Below, piece by piece: positions 16,357-25,329 of a stretch of 64,000 nucleotides of DNA. The DNA lies in assembly GCF_005048225.1 (NCBI RefSeq), contig NZ_SUNI01000002.1:124001-188000 (forward strand), read 5' to 3'. Both the position numbers and the translations under genes were made by a program. The stretch's first letter is position 1; each line of letters opens with the position of its first letter. The notes under the pieces were generated by a model. The model did not search any database, was not told the DNA's origin, and was given only the letters and a program-made list of their open reading frames with translations. This DNA comes from Paracoccus gahaiensis (GTDB taxonomy: Bacteria > Pseudomonadota > Alphaproteobacteria > Rhodobacterales > Rhodobacteraceae).

Positions 16357-16965
16357 ATGAGCCGCATCCCAACCCAATCCACCGCCTTCGGTCCCCAGGC
16401 CGCCGCGAACCTGACCGGCAAGATCCTGATCGCCATGCCGGGCATGGCCGATCCCCGCTTCGACCGCTCGGTGGTGCTGATCTGCGCGCATTCGGACGAA
16501 GGGGCGATGGGTCTGGTCCTGAACCGGCCCTTGCCCGAGGTCGGCTTCGACGAGCTGCTGGACCAGTTGGGCATCGAGGCCGAGGGCGCCGGCCGCGCGG
16601 TCGAGGTGCGCTTCGGTGGCCCGGTCGAGCCCGGGCGGGGCTTCGTGCTGCACAAGGTCTCGGAACACGGGACCGACCCCGAGGGCCGGCTGCGCATCGG
16701 CCAGGCGCTGGCGATGACCACGACACGCGACATCCTGGTCGACCTGGCGCAGGGCAACGGCCCCGAGCCCGCCGTGCTGGCCTTGGGCTATGCGGGCTGG
16801 GGCCCGGGACAGCTGGAGACCGAGATGCTGGCCAATGGCTGGCTGACCGGCGAGGGGGCCGAGGACCTGATCTTCGACCCGGTCCACGAGGACAAGTGGC
16901 AACGCGCGCTCCGCGCCCAGGGCATCGACCCGTCCCTGCTGTCGGCGGCCGCCGGCCGCGCCTGA
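16357..16965 (+). CDS. yqgE: YqgE/AlgH family protein
   Basis: About 202 residues, the full length of the UPF0301 (YqgE/AlgH) family. Characteristic motifs are LTGKILIAMPGMADPRFDRS, GAMGLVLNRPL and RFGGPVEPGRGFVLH (each visible in the first 110 residues), then LGYAGWGPGQLE. The molecular function is unsettled; AlgH affects alginate expression in Pseudomonas. Two ATGs are adjacent (16354, 16357); AGGAG at 16347-16351 suits the second. Divergent from the DsbD-like gene. Confidence 0.92.
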   Translation: MSRIPTQSTAFGPQAAANLTGKILIAMPGMADPRFDRSVVLICAHSDEGAMGLVLNRPLPEVGFDELLDQLGIEAEGAGRAVEVRFGGPVEPGRGFVLHKVSEHGTDPEGRLRIGQALAMTTTRDILVDLAQGNGPEPAVLALGYAGWGPGQLETEMLANGWLTGEGAEDLIFDPVHEDKWQRALRAQGIDPSLLSAAAGRA

Positions 16966-16970
16966 TCTGC

Positions 16971-17196
16971 GTCCCGCGACGGCCGGGGGCGCTTCGCCCC
17001 CCGGACCCCCCGAGGATATTTCCGGACCGCTGCAGGCAGCGGGCTAAGAGGTGTATGTCGCGTGCCCCCCTTCCCTGATGGGAGCCGGCCTCCGGACACA
17101 ACGAAGGGCTTCCGACAAACCGAGGCTGATCCAGCTTCGGTCTTCAAGTATCCTCGGGGGGTCCGGGGGGCGAAGCGCCCCCGGCCGTCGCGGGAC
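16971..17196. repeat. 51-bp inverted repeat between yqgE and map (copies c-left, c-right)
   Basis: Left arm 16971-17021 and right arm 17146-17196 are reverse complements over 51 bases with one mismatch, enclosing a 124-base loop. Each arm holds a GGGGGCG-type hairpin, a CCGGACCCCCC run and the core GAGGATA(T/C)TT, and begins with GTCCCGCGACGGCC. It sits exactly between two convergent genes, so a bidirectional terminator role is plausible, but the arms are far longer than termination needs. Confidence 0.85.
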
Positions 17197-17207
17197 GCAA
17201 CCCGGCC

Positions 17208-18005
17208 TCAGGTCATGTCGGGAAAGAACCGGTCCGAGGGCGTGAAGATCTCGCAGCCGGTGGCGGTGACGCCGATGGAATGCTCGAACTGCGCCGACAG
17301 GGACTTGTCGCGGGTGACCGCCGTCCAGTCGTCGGCCAAGACCTTGGTCTCGGGACGGCCGAGGTTGATCATCGGCTCGATGGTGAAGAACATGCCCTCT
17401 TCCAGCAGCGGGCCTTTGCCGGGGCGGCCGAAATGCAGCACGTTCGGCGGCGCGTGGAACACCTTGCCGATGCCGTGGCCGCAGAAGTCGCGGACGACGG
17501 ACATGCGGCGGTCCTCGGCATAGGTCTGGATGGCGGCGCCGATATCGCCGAACGTGGCGCCGGGGCGCACGGCCTCGATCCCCGCCATCAGCGCGTCATG
17601 GGTCACCTGCAGCAGCCGCTGCGCCTTCAGCGAGGCGCGGCCCGCGACATACATGCGGCTGGTGTCGCCGAACCAGCCGTCCAGGATCACCGTCACGTCG
17701 ATGTTGAGGATGTCGCCATCCTTCAGCAGCTTGTCGCCGGGGATGCCGTGGCAGACGACGTGGTTCACGCTGATGCAGCTGGCATGCTGATAGCCGCGAT
17801 AGCCGATCGTGGCCGAGGTCGCGCCCAGTTCCGCCACGCGACGCGTGATGAAATCGTCCAGCGCGCCGGTGGTCGTGCCGGGTTCGACCAGCGCGCCCAC
17901 CTCGTCCAGGACCTGCGCGGCCAGCGCCCCCGCCGCCCGCATGCCCGCGAAATCGCCCGGCATGTGGATGCGGATGCCTTCCTTGGTGATATGGCTGTCG
18001 TCCAT
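17208..18005 (-). CDS. map: Type I methionine aminopeptidase
   Basis: Removes the N-terminal Met from nascent proteins. 265 residues, pita-bread fold. Metal ligands are visible: the two Asp residues in ILNIDVTVILDGWFGDTS, His in FCGHGIGKVFH, Glu in FFTIEPMI and Glu in AQFEHSIGV; the substrate His lies in NHVVCHGIPG. No N-terminal zinc-finger extension, so it is the short type I form. The ATG is at 18005, preceded by an AAGGATC Shine-Dalgarno. Confidence 0.95.
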   Translation of the reverse strand: MDDSHITKEGIRIHMPGDFAGMRAAGALAAQVLDEVGALVEPGTTTGALDDFITRRVAELGATSATIGYRGYQHASCISVNHVVCHGIPGDKLLKDGDILNIDVTVILDGWFGDTSRMYVAGRASLKAQRLLQVTHDALMAGIEAVRPGATFGDIGAAIQTYAEDRRMSVVRDFCGHGIGKVFHAPPNVLHFGRPGKGPLLEEGMFFTIEPMINLGRPETKVLADDWTAVTRDKSLSAQFEHSIGVTATGCEIFTPSDRFFPDMT

Positions 18006-18115
18006 CGCGGATCCTTTCTGTCTGCCGACCTAGATAGATGCGCGCGCCCACTTGTTCCAGCCCTTCGCGCGGGCATAGAACAGGCGGATCCTTTCCCCAA
18101 GCCACGGACCCCGCC

Positions 18116-18856
18116 ATGCAGTCGGACAACCCCACCGCCGCCATCCTTGTCATCGGCGACGAGATCCTGTCGGGCCGCACCCGCGAGGGCAACGCCCATC
18201 ACCTGGCGCAGGTGCTGACCGCCACCGGCTTCGACCTGCAGGAGATCCGCGTCGTCTCGGACGATCACGACCGCATCGTGGCGGCGATCCGGGCGCTGGA
18301 TGGCACCTTGGGCGGCGGCTATGACCTGCTGTTCACCTCGGGCGGGATCGGGCCCACGCATGACGACATCACCGCCGACGCGGTGGCCGCCGCTCATGGC
18401 ACCACGGTCGAGATCCACCCCGAGGCCCGCGCCCTGTTGCAGGAGCGCTGCGACCGCATGGGGATGGCGCTGACCGAGAACCGTCTGCGCATGGCCCGCA
18501 TCCCCGTGGGCGCCACGTTGATCGACAATGCCGTCTCGGCCGCGCCGGGCTTCTCCATCGGCGCGACCCATGTGATGGCCGGGGTGCCCGAGGTGTTTCG
18601 CGGCATGGTCGACTGGCTGATCCCGCGCCTGCCGGGCGGGCGTCCCGTCATGTCGCTGTCGGTCGAGGTGCGGCGCGGCGAAAGCGATGTGGCCGAGGAT
18701 CTGCAGGCGGTGGCCGGGGACTTCGCGGACCTGTCGCTTGGATCCTATCCGTTCCGCGACGACACGGGCTGGGGCACGAACCTGGTCGTGCGCGGCCTGG
18801 ACGCGGCCCGGGTGGATCAGGCGATGGCGGCGCTGAAGGAGCGGATCGGCCTCTGA
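18116..18856 (+). CDS. MoaB/CinA-type molybdopterin-binding domain protein
   Basis: 246 residues with a single MoCF-biosynthesis-like domain: AAILVIGDEILSGRT at the N-terminus, the TSGGIGPTHDDITADAV motif near residue 80 and NAVSAAPGFSIG. It lacks the C-terminal CinA amidohydrolase domain, so it is the competence/damage-inducible CinA-like N-terminal type found alone. Possible roles are molybdopterin binding or pyridine-nucleotide salvage; the sequence does not decide. Its TGA overlaps the ATG of the next gene, so the two are co-translated. Confidence 0.82.
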   Translation: MQSDNPTAAILVIGDEILSGRTREGNAHHLAQVLTATGFDLQEIRVVSDDHDRIVAAIRALDGTLGGGYDLLFTSGGIGPTHDDITADAVAAAHGTTVEIHPEARALLQERCDRMGMALTENRLRMARIPVGATLIDNAVSAAPGFSIGATHVMAGVPEVFRGMVDWLIPRLPGGRPVMSLSVEVRRGESDVAEDLQAVAGDFADLSLGSYPFRDDTGWGTNLVVRGLDAARVDQAMAALKERIGL

Positions 18857-19572
18857 TGGCGCGGCCCGACGCCGATCTGGAGGCCGCCTTCGAGGCGACC
18901 TGGCCCCCCGCCGAGACGCGGCGCTGCGGTGGCCTGCTGGTCGGGCGCGGCCTGGGGGCCGGGGGCCGGGTCAGTGCGGCGCGCGGCATCGGGCCGTGGA
19001 ATGCAGGCGATCTGGCCGCCGCCGAGGCGCAGCAGGCCGCCTGGGGCCAGCCGCCGCTGGTCCGGGCCTGGGACGACGAGGCCGGGCCGATCGCCGCCCT
19101 GACGGCGGGGGGCTATGTCGTCGAGACCCCGACGTTGGTCATGGAGGCGCCGCTGGCCCTGTTGACTGATCGCAGGCCGCCGCCGGTGACCGCCTTCGCG
19201 ATCTGGCCGCCGCTGGCGATCCAGCGCCGGATCTGGGAGGCGGGCAGCATCACCCCCGCCCGGCAGGCGGTGATGGACCGCGTGACCGGACCCAAGGCCG
19301 CCATCCTGGGGCGCCTGCGCGACCGGGCCGCCGGGGCGGGCTTCGTGGCGGTCCACGGCCCCGTGGCGATGGTCCACGCGCTGGAGGTGCTGCCGGCCTT
19401 CCGCCGGCAGGGGCTGGCCGGATGGATGATGCGGCAGGCGGCGTTCTGGGCCGCGGATCTGGGCGCCGTCCGCATGGGTCTGGCGGTCAGCCATGCCAAT
19501 TCGGCAGCGCGGGCCACCTACGAGGCGCTCGGGTTCACGGTGGCGGGCAGCTACGCCTATTATCGGCGCTGA
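18856..19572 (+). CDS. GNAT-family N-acetyltransferase
   Basis: 238 residues. The C-terminal half has the acetyl-CoA-binding motif A LEVLPAFRRQGLAGWMM and motif B ending SHANSAARATYEALGF, which define GNAT. The N-terminal half is divergent and may be a degenerate second GNAT lobe. Substrate unknown. The start overlaps the preceding stop (TGATGG); a functional link to the molybdopterin-domain protein is suggested only by that coupling. Confidence 0.85.
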   Translation: MARPDADLEAAFEATWPPAETRRCGGLLVGRGLGAGGRVSAARGIGPWNAGDLAAAEAQQAAWGQPPLVRAWDDEAGPIAALTAGGYVVETPTLVMEAPLALLTDRRPPPVTAFAIWPPLAIQRRIWEAGSITPARQAVMDRVTGPKAAILGRLRDRAAGAGFVAVHGPVAMVHALEVLPAFRRQGLAGWMMRQAAFWAADLGAVRMGLAVSHANSAARATYEALGFTVAGSYAYYRR

Positions 19573-19739
19573 GGCCATCCGTCCGGCGCGGGCCGTCCGG
19601 CGCGGGCGCGACCGGACCGCAGGTCCGGGCGCCACGGACGGGGGCGACCCCGGCCCGGCAGGGCCGGTCAGGCTTGCCCGTCCCCGCCCTTACCGAAGAA
19701 TCGCCGTCCCGGGGCCCGGGCGGCATCCTGCCGGCCCGG
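19573..19739. other. Convergent GC-rich intergenic gap with a 14-bp tandem repeat
   Basis: Between the GNAT gene and the convergent DUF4202-CbiX gene. Two exact copies of CCGTCCGGCGCGGG lie head to tail at 19579-19606. Short GC hairpins follow but no T-tract. No ORF with coding character. Confidence 0.5.
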
Positions 19740-21011
19740 TCATTTCAGGGCCGCCAGCTCTGTCAGGATGGAGCGCGCGATCATGGCGGGGACCTCGGGG
19801 GCTAGGCCGATCGGATCCAGGCGCGGGCCGGTGAAGCCCGCCGCATCCAGGGCGTGCGGCAGGTCGTCCAGCACATGTTCGGCGCGCAGCGCGAAGAGGG
19901 GCAGGCTGACGGCGCGGTCGAGGCCTTTCGCCGCATCGGCCAGGAAGGGCTCCTGTTCGACGAAGCCCGGCACGACGCGTGCGACCTGCGGGGCCAGCCG
20001 GTCGGCCAGCGCCCGGGTAATGTCATGGCTGGCCTGGCTGCGCTGCGAGCCATGCGCGGCCAGGAGGATCGTGACCGAGGCGAGGTCCCAGCCCCGGCCC
20101 TCGGCCGCCTGGCGGGTCTTCTCGACCAGCAGCTCGGGCAGGTTCGGGTCGGTGCCGAAGGGGCGCATGATATGGGCGCCCGGCGCGCCGGCGGCACTCA
20201 GGCGGCGGGGCAGCTCGGTGCCGGTGAACCAGCCCTCGGCCATGAACATCGGATAGACGACGCAGTCGCTGCGGCAGGTGCGGGCCAGCGCGTCGGGCGC
20301 GGCCAGTGTCGCGCCCAGGACCTCGATTCCGGGGCAGTGGCGGGCGACCTCGGCCGCCAGCGCCTCGATGGCGGCCTGCTGGGGTTCGGGATCGCCGGGC
20401 TGGCCATGCGAGACGATGACGGCGCGGGTCAGGGTCCTGGGCTGCTCGGCCTCAAGGAAGTAGCCGGCCAGCGCCTCGGGCATGTCGAATTCGGCCAAGG
20501 CGCGGGCGCGGCCCTCGGCGGACATCTTGCGGGCGGTCTTTTCCAGGATGCGGGGCAGCTTGTCGTCGGGCATCTCGGCGGTGAAGTCGCCCAGATACCA
20601 GCGGATGAAGGTGAAGCAGATGACATCCTCCAGCGCCTGGACCTGGGGGTCGCGCTTGATGCCCTGCTTGGTCAGCATGCGCCGGGCAGCGGCGATGTCG
20701 TCCGCGTCGTAGCCCGCATCCGCCATGATGCCCGCGATGCGCTCGGCATGGCGGCGGCCCTGTTCCTGGCGCCAGGCCAGATAGCCGGGGCGGTTCATCG
20801 GATAGTCGCGGCGCGGCAGGGTCCAGCGTTCGACATGCTGGCCGCGGCAGGCGATGCGCAGCACGTCGTCGGCCTGCGGGAACAGGCGCTGCTGTTCCGC
20901 CGTCATCCGCTGGCCATAGAGGAGGTTCGCGGGCTGGCCATCCTCGAGGTTCGGGTCATGGGCATTGGCCGCGTCGATGGCGGTGAAGGCGTGGTCGAGG
21001 CGTGTGGTCAT
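19740..21011 (-). CDS. DUF4202-CbiX (sirohydrochlorin chelatase-like) fusion
   Basis: 423 residues with two modules. Residues 1-175 match DUF4202: DGQPANLLYGQRM, CRGQHVERWTLPR, DYPMNRPGYLAWR, then QALEDVICFTF. Residues 195-423 are a two-lobed CbiX-type class II chelatase with histidines in VSHGQPGD (His202), LLAAHGSQ (His320) and RAEHVLDDLP (His379). CbiX enzymes insert Fe or Co into sirohydrochlorin for sirohaem or cobalamin. DUF4202 has no known function. No tetrapyrrole genes are adjacent, so the metal and pathway remain open. Ferrochelatase HemH is excluded because its motifs are missing. Confidence 0.78.
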   Translation of the reverse strand: MTTRLDHAFTAIDAANAHDPNLEDGQPANLLYGQRMTAEQQRLFPQADDVLRIACRGQHVERWTLPRRDYPMNRPGYLAWRQEQGRRHAERIAGIMADAGYDADDIAAARRMLTKQGIKRDPQVQALEDVICFTFIRWYLGDFTAEMPDDKLPRILEKTARKMSAEGRARALAEFDMPEALAGYFLEAEQPRTLTRAVIVSHGQPGDPEPQQAAIEALAAEVARHCPGIEVLGATLAAPDALARTCRSDCVVYPMFMAEGWFTGTELPRRLSAAGAPGAHIMRPFGTDPNLPELLVEKTRQAAEGRGWDLASVTILLAAHGSQRSQASHDITRALADRLAPQVARVVPGFVEQEPFLADAAKGLDRAVSLPLFALRAEHVLDDLPHALDAAGFTGPRLDPIGLAPEVPAMIARSILTELAALK

Positions 21012-21070
21012 GGGCGTCTCCGGGCTTTGGGACAGGATGCGCGGGCGGGGCACGGGTGGCAAGCGGGGAA

Positions 21071-21125
21071 GGGGGGCCAGCCCCCCATCGCGTGCCGCGA
21101 TCCCCCCCGGGATATTTGCGGACCG
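21071..21125 (+). repeat. Composite hairpin/GGATATTT repeat, copy d
   Basis: GGGGGG-ccag-CCCCCC (21071-21086), ATCGCG-tgc-CGCGAT, then CCCCCCCGGGATATTTGCGGACC to about 21124. Identical in plan to the minus-strand copy b-right. It is antisense to both flanking minus-strand genes. Confidence 0.75.
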
Positions 21126-21140
21126 CCGCAGGGGGCGGGG

Positions 21141-22181
21141 TCAGGGCAGGGCGAAGAGGTCGGGCACGTCGGTGCGGTCATCGAGCAGCATCTGCGCGGC
21201 CAGATCGGCGATCAGCGGGGCCATGCCGAAGCCGATCTTGAAGCCGCCATTGGCGATCAGATGGCCGGGGCGGTCGGGCCAGGGGGCAAGGACGGGGGCG
21301 CGCGAGCGGGCGCGGGGGCGCAGGCCCGCCCAGATGTCGAGGACCGGGGCGTCGCCGAGGGCCGGGCAGATCGCGACGGCGCGGGCCAGCAGGTCCTGGG
21401 CCTGATGGTCGGGGCGGTCGTGGTCGTAGCTGTTTTCCGAGGTCGAGCCGATGGCCGTGGTGCCGTCCGCATGGGGCACGATGTGCAGCCCGTCGGCGAA
21501 GACCTGCGGGCTGTCCGGCGCGGCATGGGCCAGAAGCAGCGACTGGCCCTTGACCCCCTGGCCGATCCGGCGATCCAGCGCGGCGTTCAGATCCTGCAGG
21601 CCGGGCGTGCCGGTGGCCCAGATCATGGGGGCATCGTCGGGCGCGGGGTCGGGGGCGGGGCGGGCCTCGAGGATCTCACCTCCCCGGGCGCGGATCGCGG
21701 CGGCCAGGGCCGCCAGCGCCGCGCGGGGGTTCAGGCGTGCCGTCAGGGCATCCTGCAGCCAGATGCCCGAGGGGCTGTCGGGGATCAGCGCCGCCTGCGG
21801 GTCGCGGGTCAGGGACATGCCCATGTCCCGGGGCCAGTGCTGCGCGGCGGCGGCGATGCGGTCCTGCAGGCGCTCGGCCGTCTGGTCATCCGGCACGGGC
21901 TGCAGCCGCCCGGTCCGCCCGTAGCCCGAGGGCAGGCCCGCGGCCTCCTCGACCTCGGCCCACAAAGCCGGGGCGGCCAGCAGGCTTTGCAGCTGCAGCG
22001 CCTTCTTGGGGTTCCAGTTGTCCGGCGCATGGGGGGCCAGCGCGCCGACATGCCCGCCCGAGGCGCCCGCGCCGACATGCTGCGCCTCGAACACCCGGAC
22101 CGTGGCGCCCCGGCGGGCCAGCATCCAGGCGCAGGACAGCCCGAAGATGCCCGCCCCGGCCACATGGATCACCCTTGCCAA
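21141..22181 (-). CDS. FAD-dependent oxidoreductase, MnmC C-terminal-domain-like
   Basis: 346 residues of the DAO (glycine oxidase-like) family: the FAD-binding VAGAGIFGLSCAWMLARRG at the N-terminus, a glycine-rich GAGASGGHVGAL loop, and a C-terminal NGGFKIGFGMAP motif. In enterobacterial MnmC a domain of this fold oxidatively removes the carboxymethyl group from cmnm5U34 of tRNA before the MnmD domain methylates it. Here mnmD is head-to-head, 29 bases away, so the protein is a good candidate for the missing half. The start is TTG with GGGAAAGG eight bases upstream; a GTG three codons in is the alternative. ThiO-like activity is not excluded. Confidence 0.72.
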   Translation of the reverse strand: MARVIHVAGAGIFGLSCAWMLARRGATVRVFEAQHVGAGASGGHVGALAPHAPDNWNPKKALQLQSLLAAPALWAEVEEAAGLPSGYGRTGRLQPVPDDQTAERLQDRIAAAAQHWPRDMGMSLTRDPQAALIPDSPSGIWLQDALTARLNPRAALAALAAAIRARGGEILEARPAPDPAPDDAPMIWATGTPGLQDLNAALDRRIGQGVKGQSLLLAHAAPDSPQVFADGLHIVPHADGTTAIGSTSENSYDHDRPDHQAQDLLARAVAICPALGDAPVLDIWAGLRPRARSRAPVLAPWPDRPGHLIANGGFKIGFGMAPLIADLAAQMLLDDRTDVPDLFALP

Positions 22182-22210
22182 AGCCGCGCCCTTTCCCGAA
22201 AGCTTGCCCG

Positions 22211-22891
22211 ATGGATGCCATAGCCGATCCCCGCCCCGATGACGAGCCTGCCCCAGACCTGGAGTGGCACGACGGCGGCGTGCCGGTCTCGACCCGGTTC
22301 GAGGATCCGTATTTCAGCCTGGCCGGAGGCTTGGACGAGACGCGGCACGTCTTTCTGCAAGGCAACGAGTTGCCCGACCGGCTGCGCCCGGGCTTTCACG
22401 TGGCCGAGCTGGGCTTCGGCACCGGGCTGAACGCGCTGGCCTTGGCGCAGGTGGCGCGGGTGCCGGTGCGGATGACCAGCTTCGAGGCCTTTCCGATGAC
22501 GGTGGAGCAGCTGGCCCGGGCCCATGCCGCCTTTCCCGAGCTGGACGCGCTGGCGACGGAGCTGCGGGCGGGCTGGGGGGGCGGGACGATCCGTGTAGGG
22601 CAGGTCGAGCTGAGTGTCGTGACGGGCGATGTGCGCGAGGTTCTGCCCGAGTGGGAGGGGTTGGCGGAGGCGTGGTTCCTGGACGGGTTCTCGCCCGCCA
22701 AGAACCCCGAGATGTGGGATGCGGCCCTGATGGGCCAGGTCGCGGCCCATACCGCGCCGGGGGGCAGCTTTGCCACCTATACCGCTGCGGGCCATGTGCG
22801 CCGCGCGCTGCAGGCGGCGGGGTTCGAGGTCACCCGCGCGCAGGGCTTCGCGAGCAAGCGGCACATGAGCCGGGGCGTCTTGCGGGGGTAG
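22211..22891 (+). CDS. mnmD: tRNA (mnm5s2U34) methyltransferase MnmD
   Basis: SAM-dependent methyltransferase that completes mnm5s2U at the wobble position of tRNA. 226 residues: N-terminal PVSTRFEDPYFSLAGGLDE and VFLQGNELP, SAM motif I VAELGFGTGLNALAL, catalytic-region FLDGFSPAKNPEMW and TYTAAGHVRRALQAAGFEV. All are hallmarks of the MnmD half of MnmC. The FAD half is a separate divergent gene. No obvious promoter fits the 29-base gap, so expression probably starts inside the opposite gene. Confidence 0.9.
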   Translation: MDAIADPRPDDEPAPDLEWHDGGVPVSTRFEDPYFSLAGGLDETRHVFLQGNELPDRLRPGFHVAELGFGTGLNALALAQVARVPVRMTSFEAFPMTVEQLARAHAAFPELDALATELRAGWGGGTIRVGQVELSVVTGDVREVLPEWEGLAEAWFLDGFSPAKNPEMWDAALMGQVAAHTAPGGSFATYTAAGHVRRALQAAGFEVTRAQGFASKRHMSRGVLRG

Positions 22892-22999
22892 GGCGGACGC
22901 GCGGGCTCTGGCAATCGGGCGCCGGGGTGCTTATCTGCGGGCCGGACGCAGGTCGCCCGGCAGCGCCGACCCCCGTCATCATCAGCAGGAGACAGGCGC

Positions 23000-23925
<926 letters not shown>

Positions 23926-23929
<4 letters not shown>

Positions 23930-24693
23930 GTATCAACTGGCATGGCGTGTGGGCCATCTTCCATCACGAGATGATGCGGTTCTTCCGCACCATCTGGCAG
24001 TCGCTGGCCTCGCCGGTCCTGTCCACGGTTTTGTATTTCGTGGTCTTCGGTGCGGCCATCGGCGGGCGCATCCAGTCGGTCGAGGGGGTCGAATACGCCG
24101 CCTTCATCGTGCCGGGGCTGATGATGCTGACCGTGCTGCAGCAGGCGGTCAGCAATGCCAGCTTCGGCATCTACTTCCCGAAATTCAGCGGCACGATCTA
24201 CGAATACCTCGTTTCGCCGGTCGGGTGGATCGAGGTGACGATGGGCTTCGTGGGCGCCGCCGCCGTCAAGTCGATCATGATCGCGCTGGTGATCCTGGTG
24301 ACCAGCTTCGTCTTCGTAGGCGTCCATATCCTGCATCCGGTCTGGATGGTGGCGTTCCTGGTGCTGTCCTCGGTGGGCTTCAGCCTTCTGGGCTTCATCA
24401 TCGGACTGTGGGCCAAGTCCTTCGAGCAGCTGCAGATCGTGCCGATGATGATCATCATGCCCTTGGTCTTCCTGGGCGGGGCCTTCTACTCGGCCAGCAT
24501 GCTGCCGCCCTTCTGGGAGGGCGTGGCCAAGCTGAACCCGGTTCTCTACCTGATTTCGGGGTTTCGCTGGTCGTTCTTCGGGCTGGCCGATGTGCCGGTG
24601 GGCGTGTCGCTGGTCGCGGTGGCGATCATGGTGGTGGTCTGCCTGGCCATCATCCGCTGGATCTTCGCCACCGGCTGGCGCCTGCGCGAGTGA
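23926..24693 (+). CDS. ABC-2 type exporter permease (YadH-like)
   Basis: 255 residues with six predicted membrane helices. The ABC-2 signature segments [15 protein letters not shown] and [17 protein letters not shown] are present, along with [13 protein letters not shown]. It forms the membrane channel for the ATPase just upstream, with overlapping start and stop codons. Small-molecule or lipid/polysaccharide export is usual for the family; nothing local narrows it. Confidence 0.92.
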
Positions 24694-24739
24694 TCGCGCG
24701 ACTGCTTGATGGGCGGGTGATCGCGCGCAGCGTGCCCGC

Positions 24740-25207
24740 TCAGGGGCGGATGCTGTCGCAGATGCGCGTCTGCGGGTCCAGCCGGACATAGTCGCGGGCG
24801 CTGATCACCTGCATCTCCATCGAGCGGTTCCAGCCGCCGAACCAGCGGTCGCGGATGCCGTTGCGGTAGAAGTTGCCCATGATCTGGTCGACATAGGGCG
24901 GGATGATCTGCGTGTTCGGGATGCGCGGGGCGTGAAAGCCGATTCGCGCGCGGGGCCCCAGGCAGGCATTGGGCAGCGTCGTCAGGATCGTGCAGGCCGA
25001 GCGGCAATAGCCCCGGATGCGCACGGTCTTGCCCGACCGCTCCAGCTCGGACCGGCGCTGGACCATCTGCAGCACATTGCCGCCGCGGTTGTCGCTGATG
25101 TCGATGAAAGGGCCCCCCTGGGCATGGGCGGGCAGGGCCGCCGTCAGGCAGGCCAGCGCCAGAAGCGGGATGGCCAGCAGGGCGAGGGGGCGTCGGACGT
25201 GGATCAT
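24740..25207 (-). CDS. Secreted ClpP-fold-like protein of unknown function
   Basis: 155 residues: signal peptide to about residue 29 (ALPAHAQ), then a short domain with a strand ending in [19 protein letters not shown] and a RIGFHAPRI segment. A serine in a small-residue turn after a strand, followed by a GFH motif, is the pattern of the periplasmic ClpP/crotonase-like proteins grouped under COG3904. A putative nucleophile Ser and two or three cysteines are present. Activity is unproven. Monocistronic, converging on the ABC exporter and divergent from rimO. Confidence 0.65.
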   Translation of the reverse strand: MIHVRRPLALLAIPLLALACLTAALPAHAQGGPFIDISDNRGGNVLQMVQRRSELERSGKTVRIRGYCRSACTILTTLPNACLGPRARIGFHAPRIPNTQIIPPYVDQIMGNFYRNGIRDRWFGGWNRSMEMQVISARDYVRLDPQTRICDSIRP

Positions 25208-25329
25208 GGGGCATCCTTTGGCGAAAACGTGGCGGAACTGAAATCACGTTCCGGCGAACGTGGGGCGTTCGGGCCGCCCGTTGCAAGCGGCGTCTTGGCC
25301 CGCGCCCGCGAATCGCCTATGTGCGGCAG

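Noticed and set aside
19740..21011. Ferrochelatase HemH for the chelatase-like gene
   Set aside because: HemH motifs are absent, and the N-terminal half is DUF4202; the C-terminal lobes match CbiX better.
19854..22223. Plus-strand open frame of 789 codons
   Set aside because: Antisense to the DUF4202-CbiX and FAD oxidoreductase genes; composition is Gly/Ala/Gln/Arg-rich and there is no start signal.
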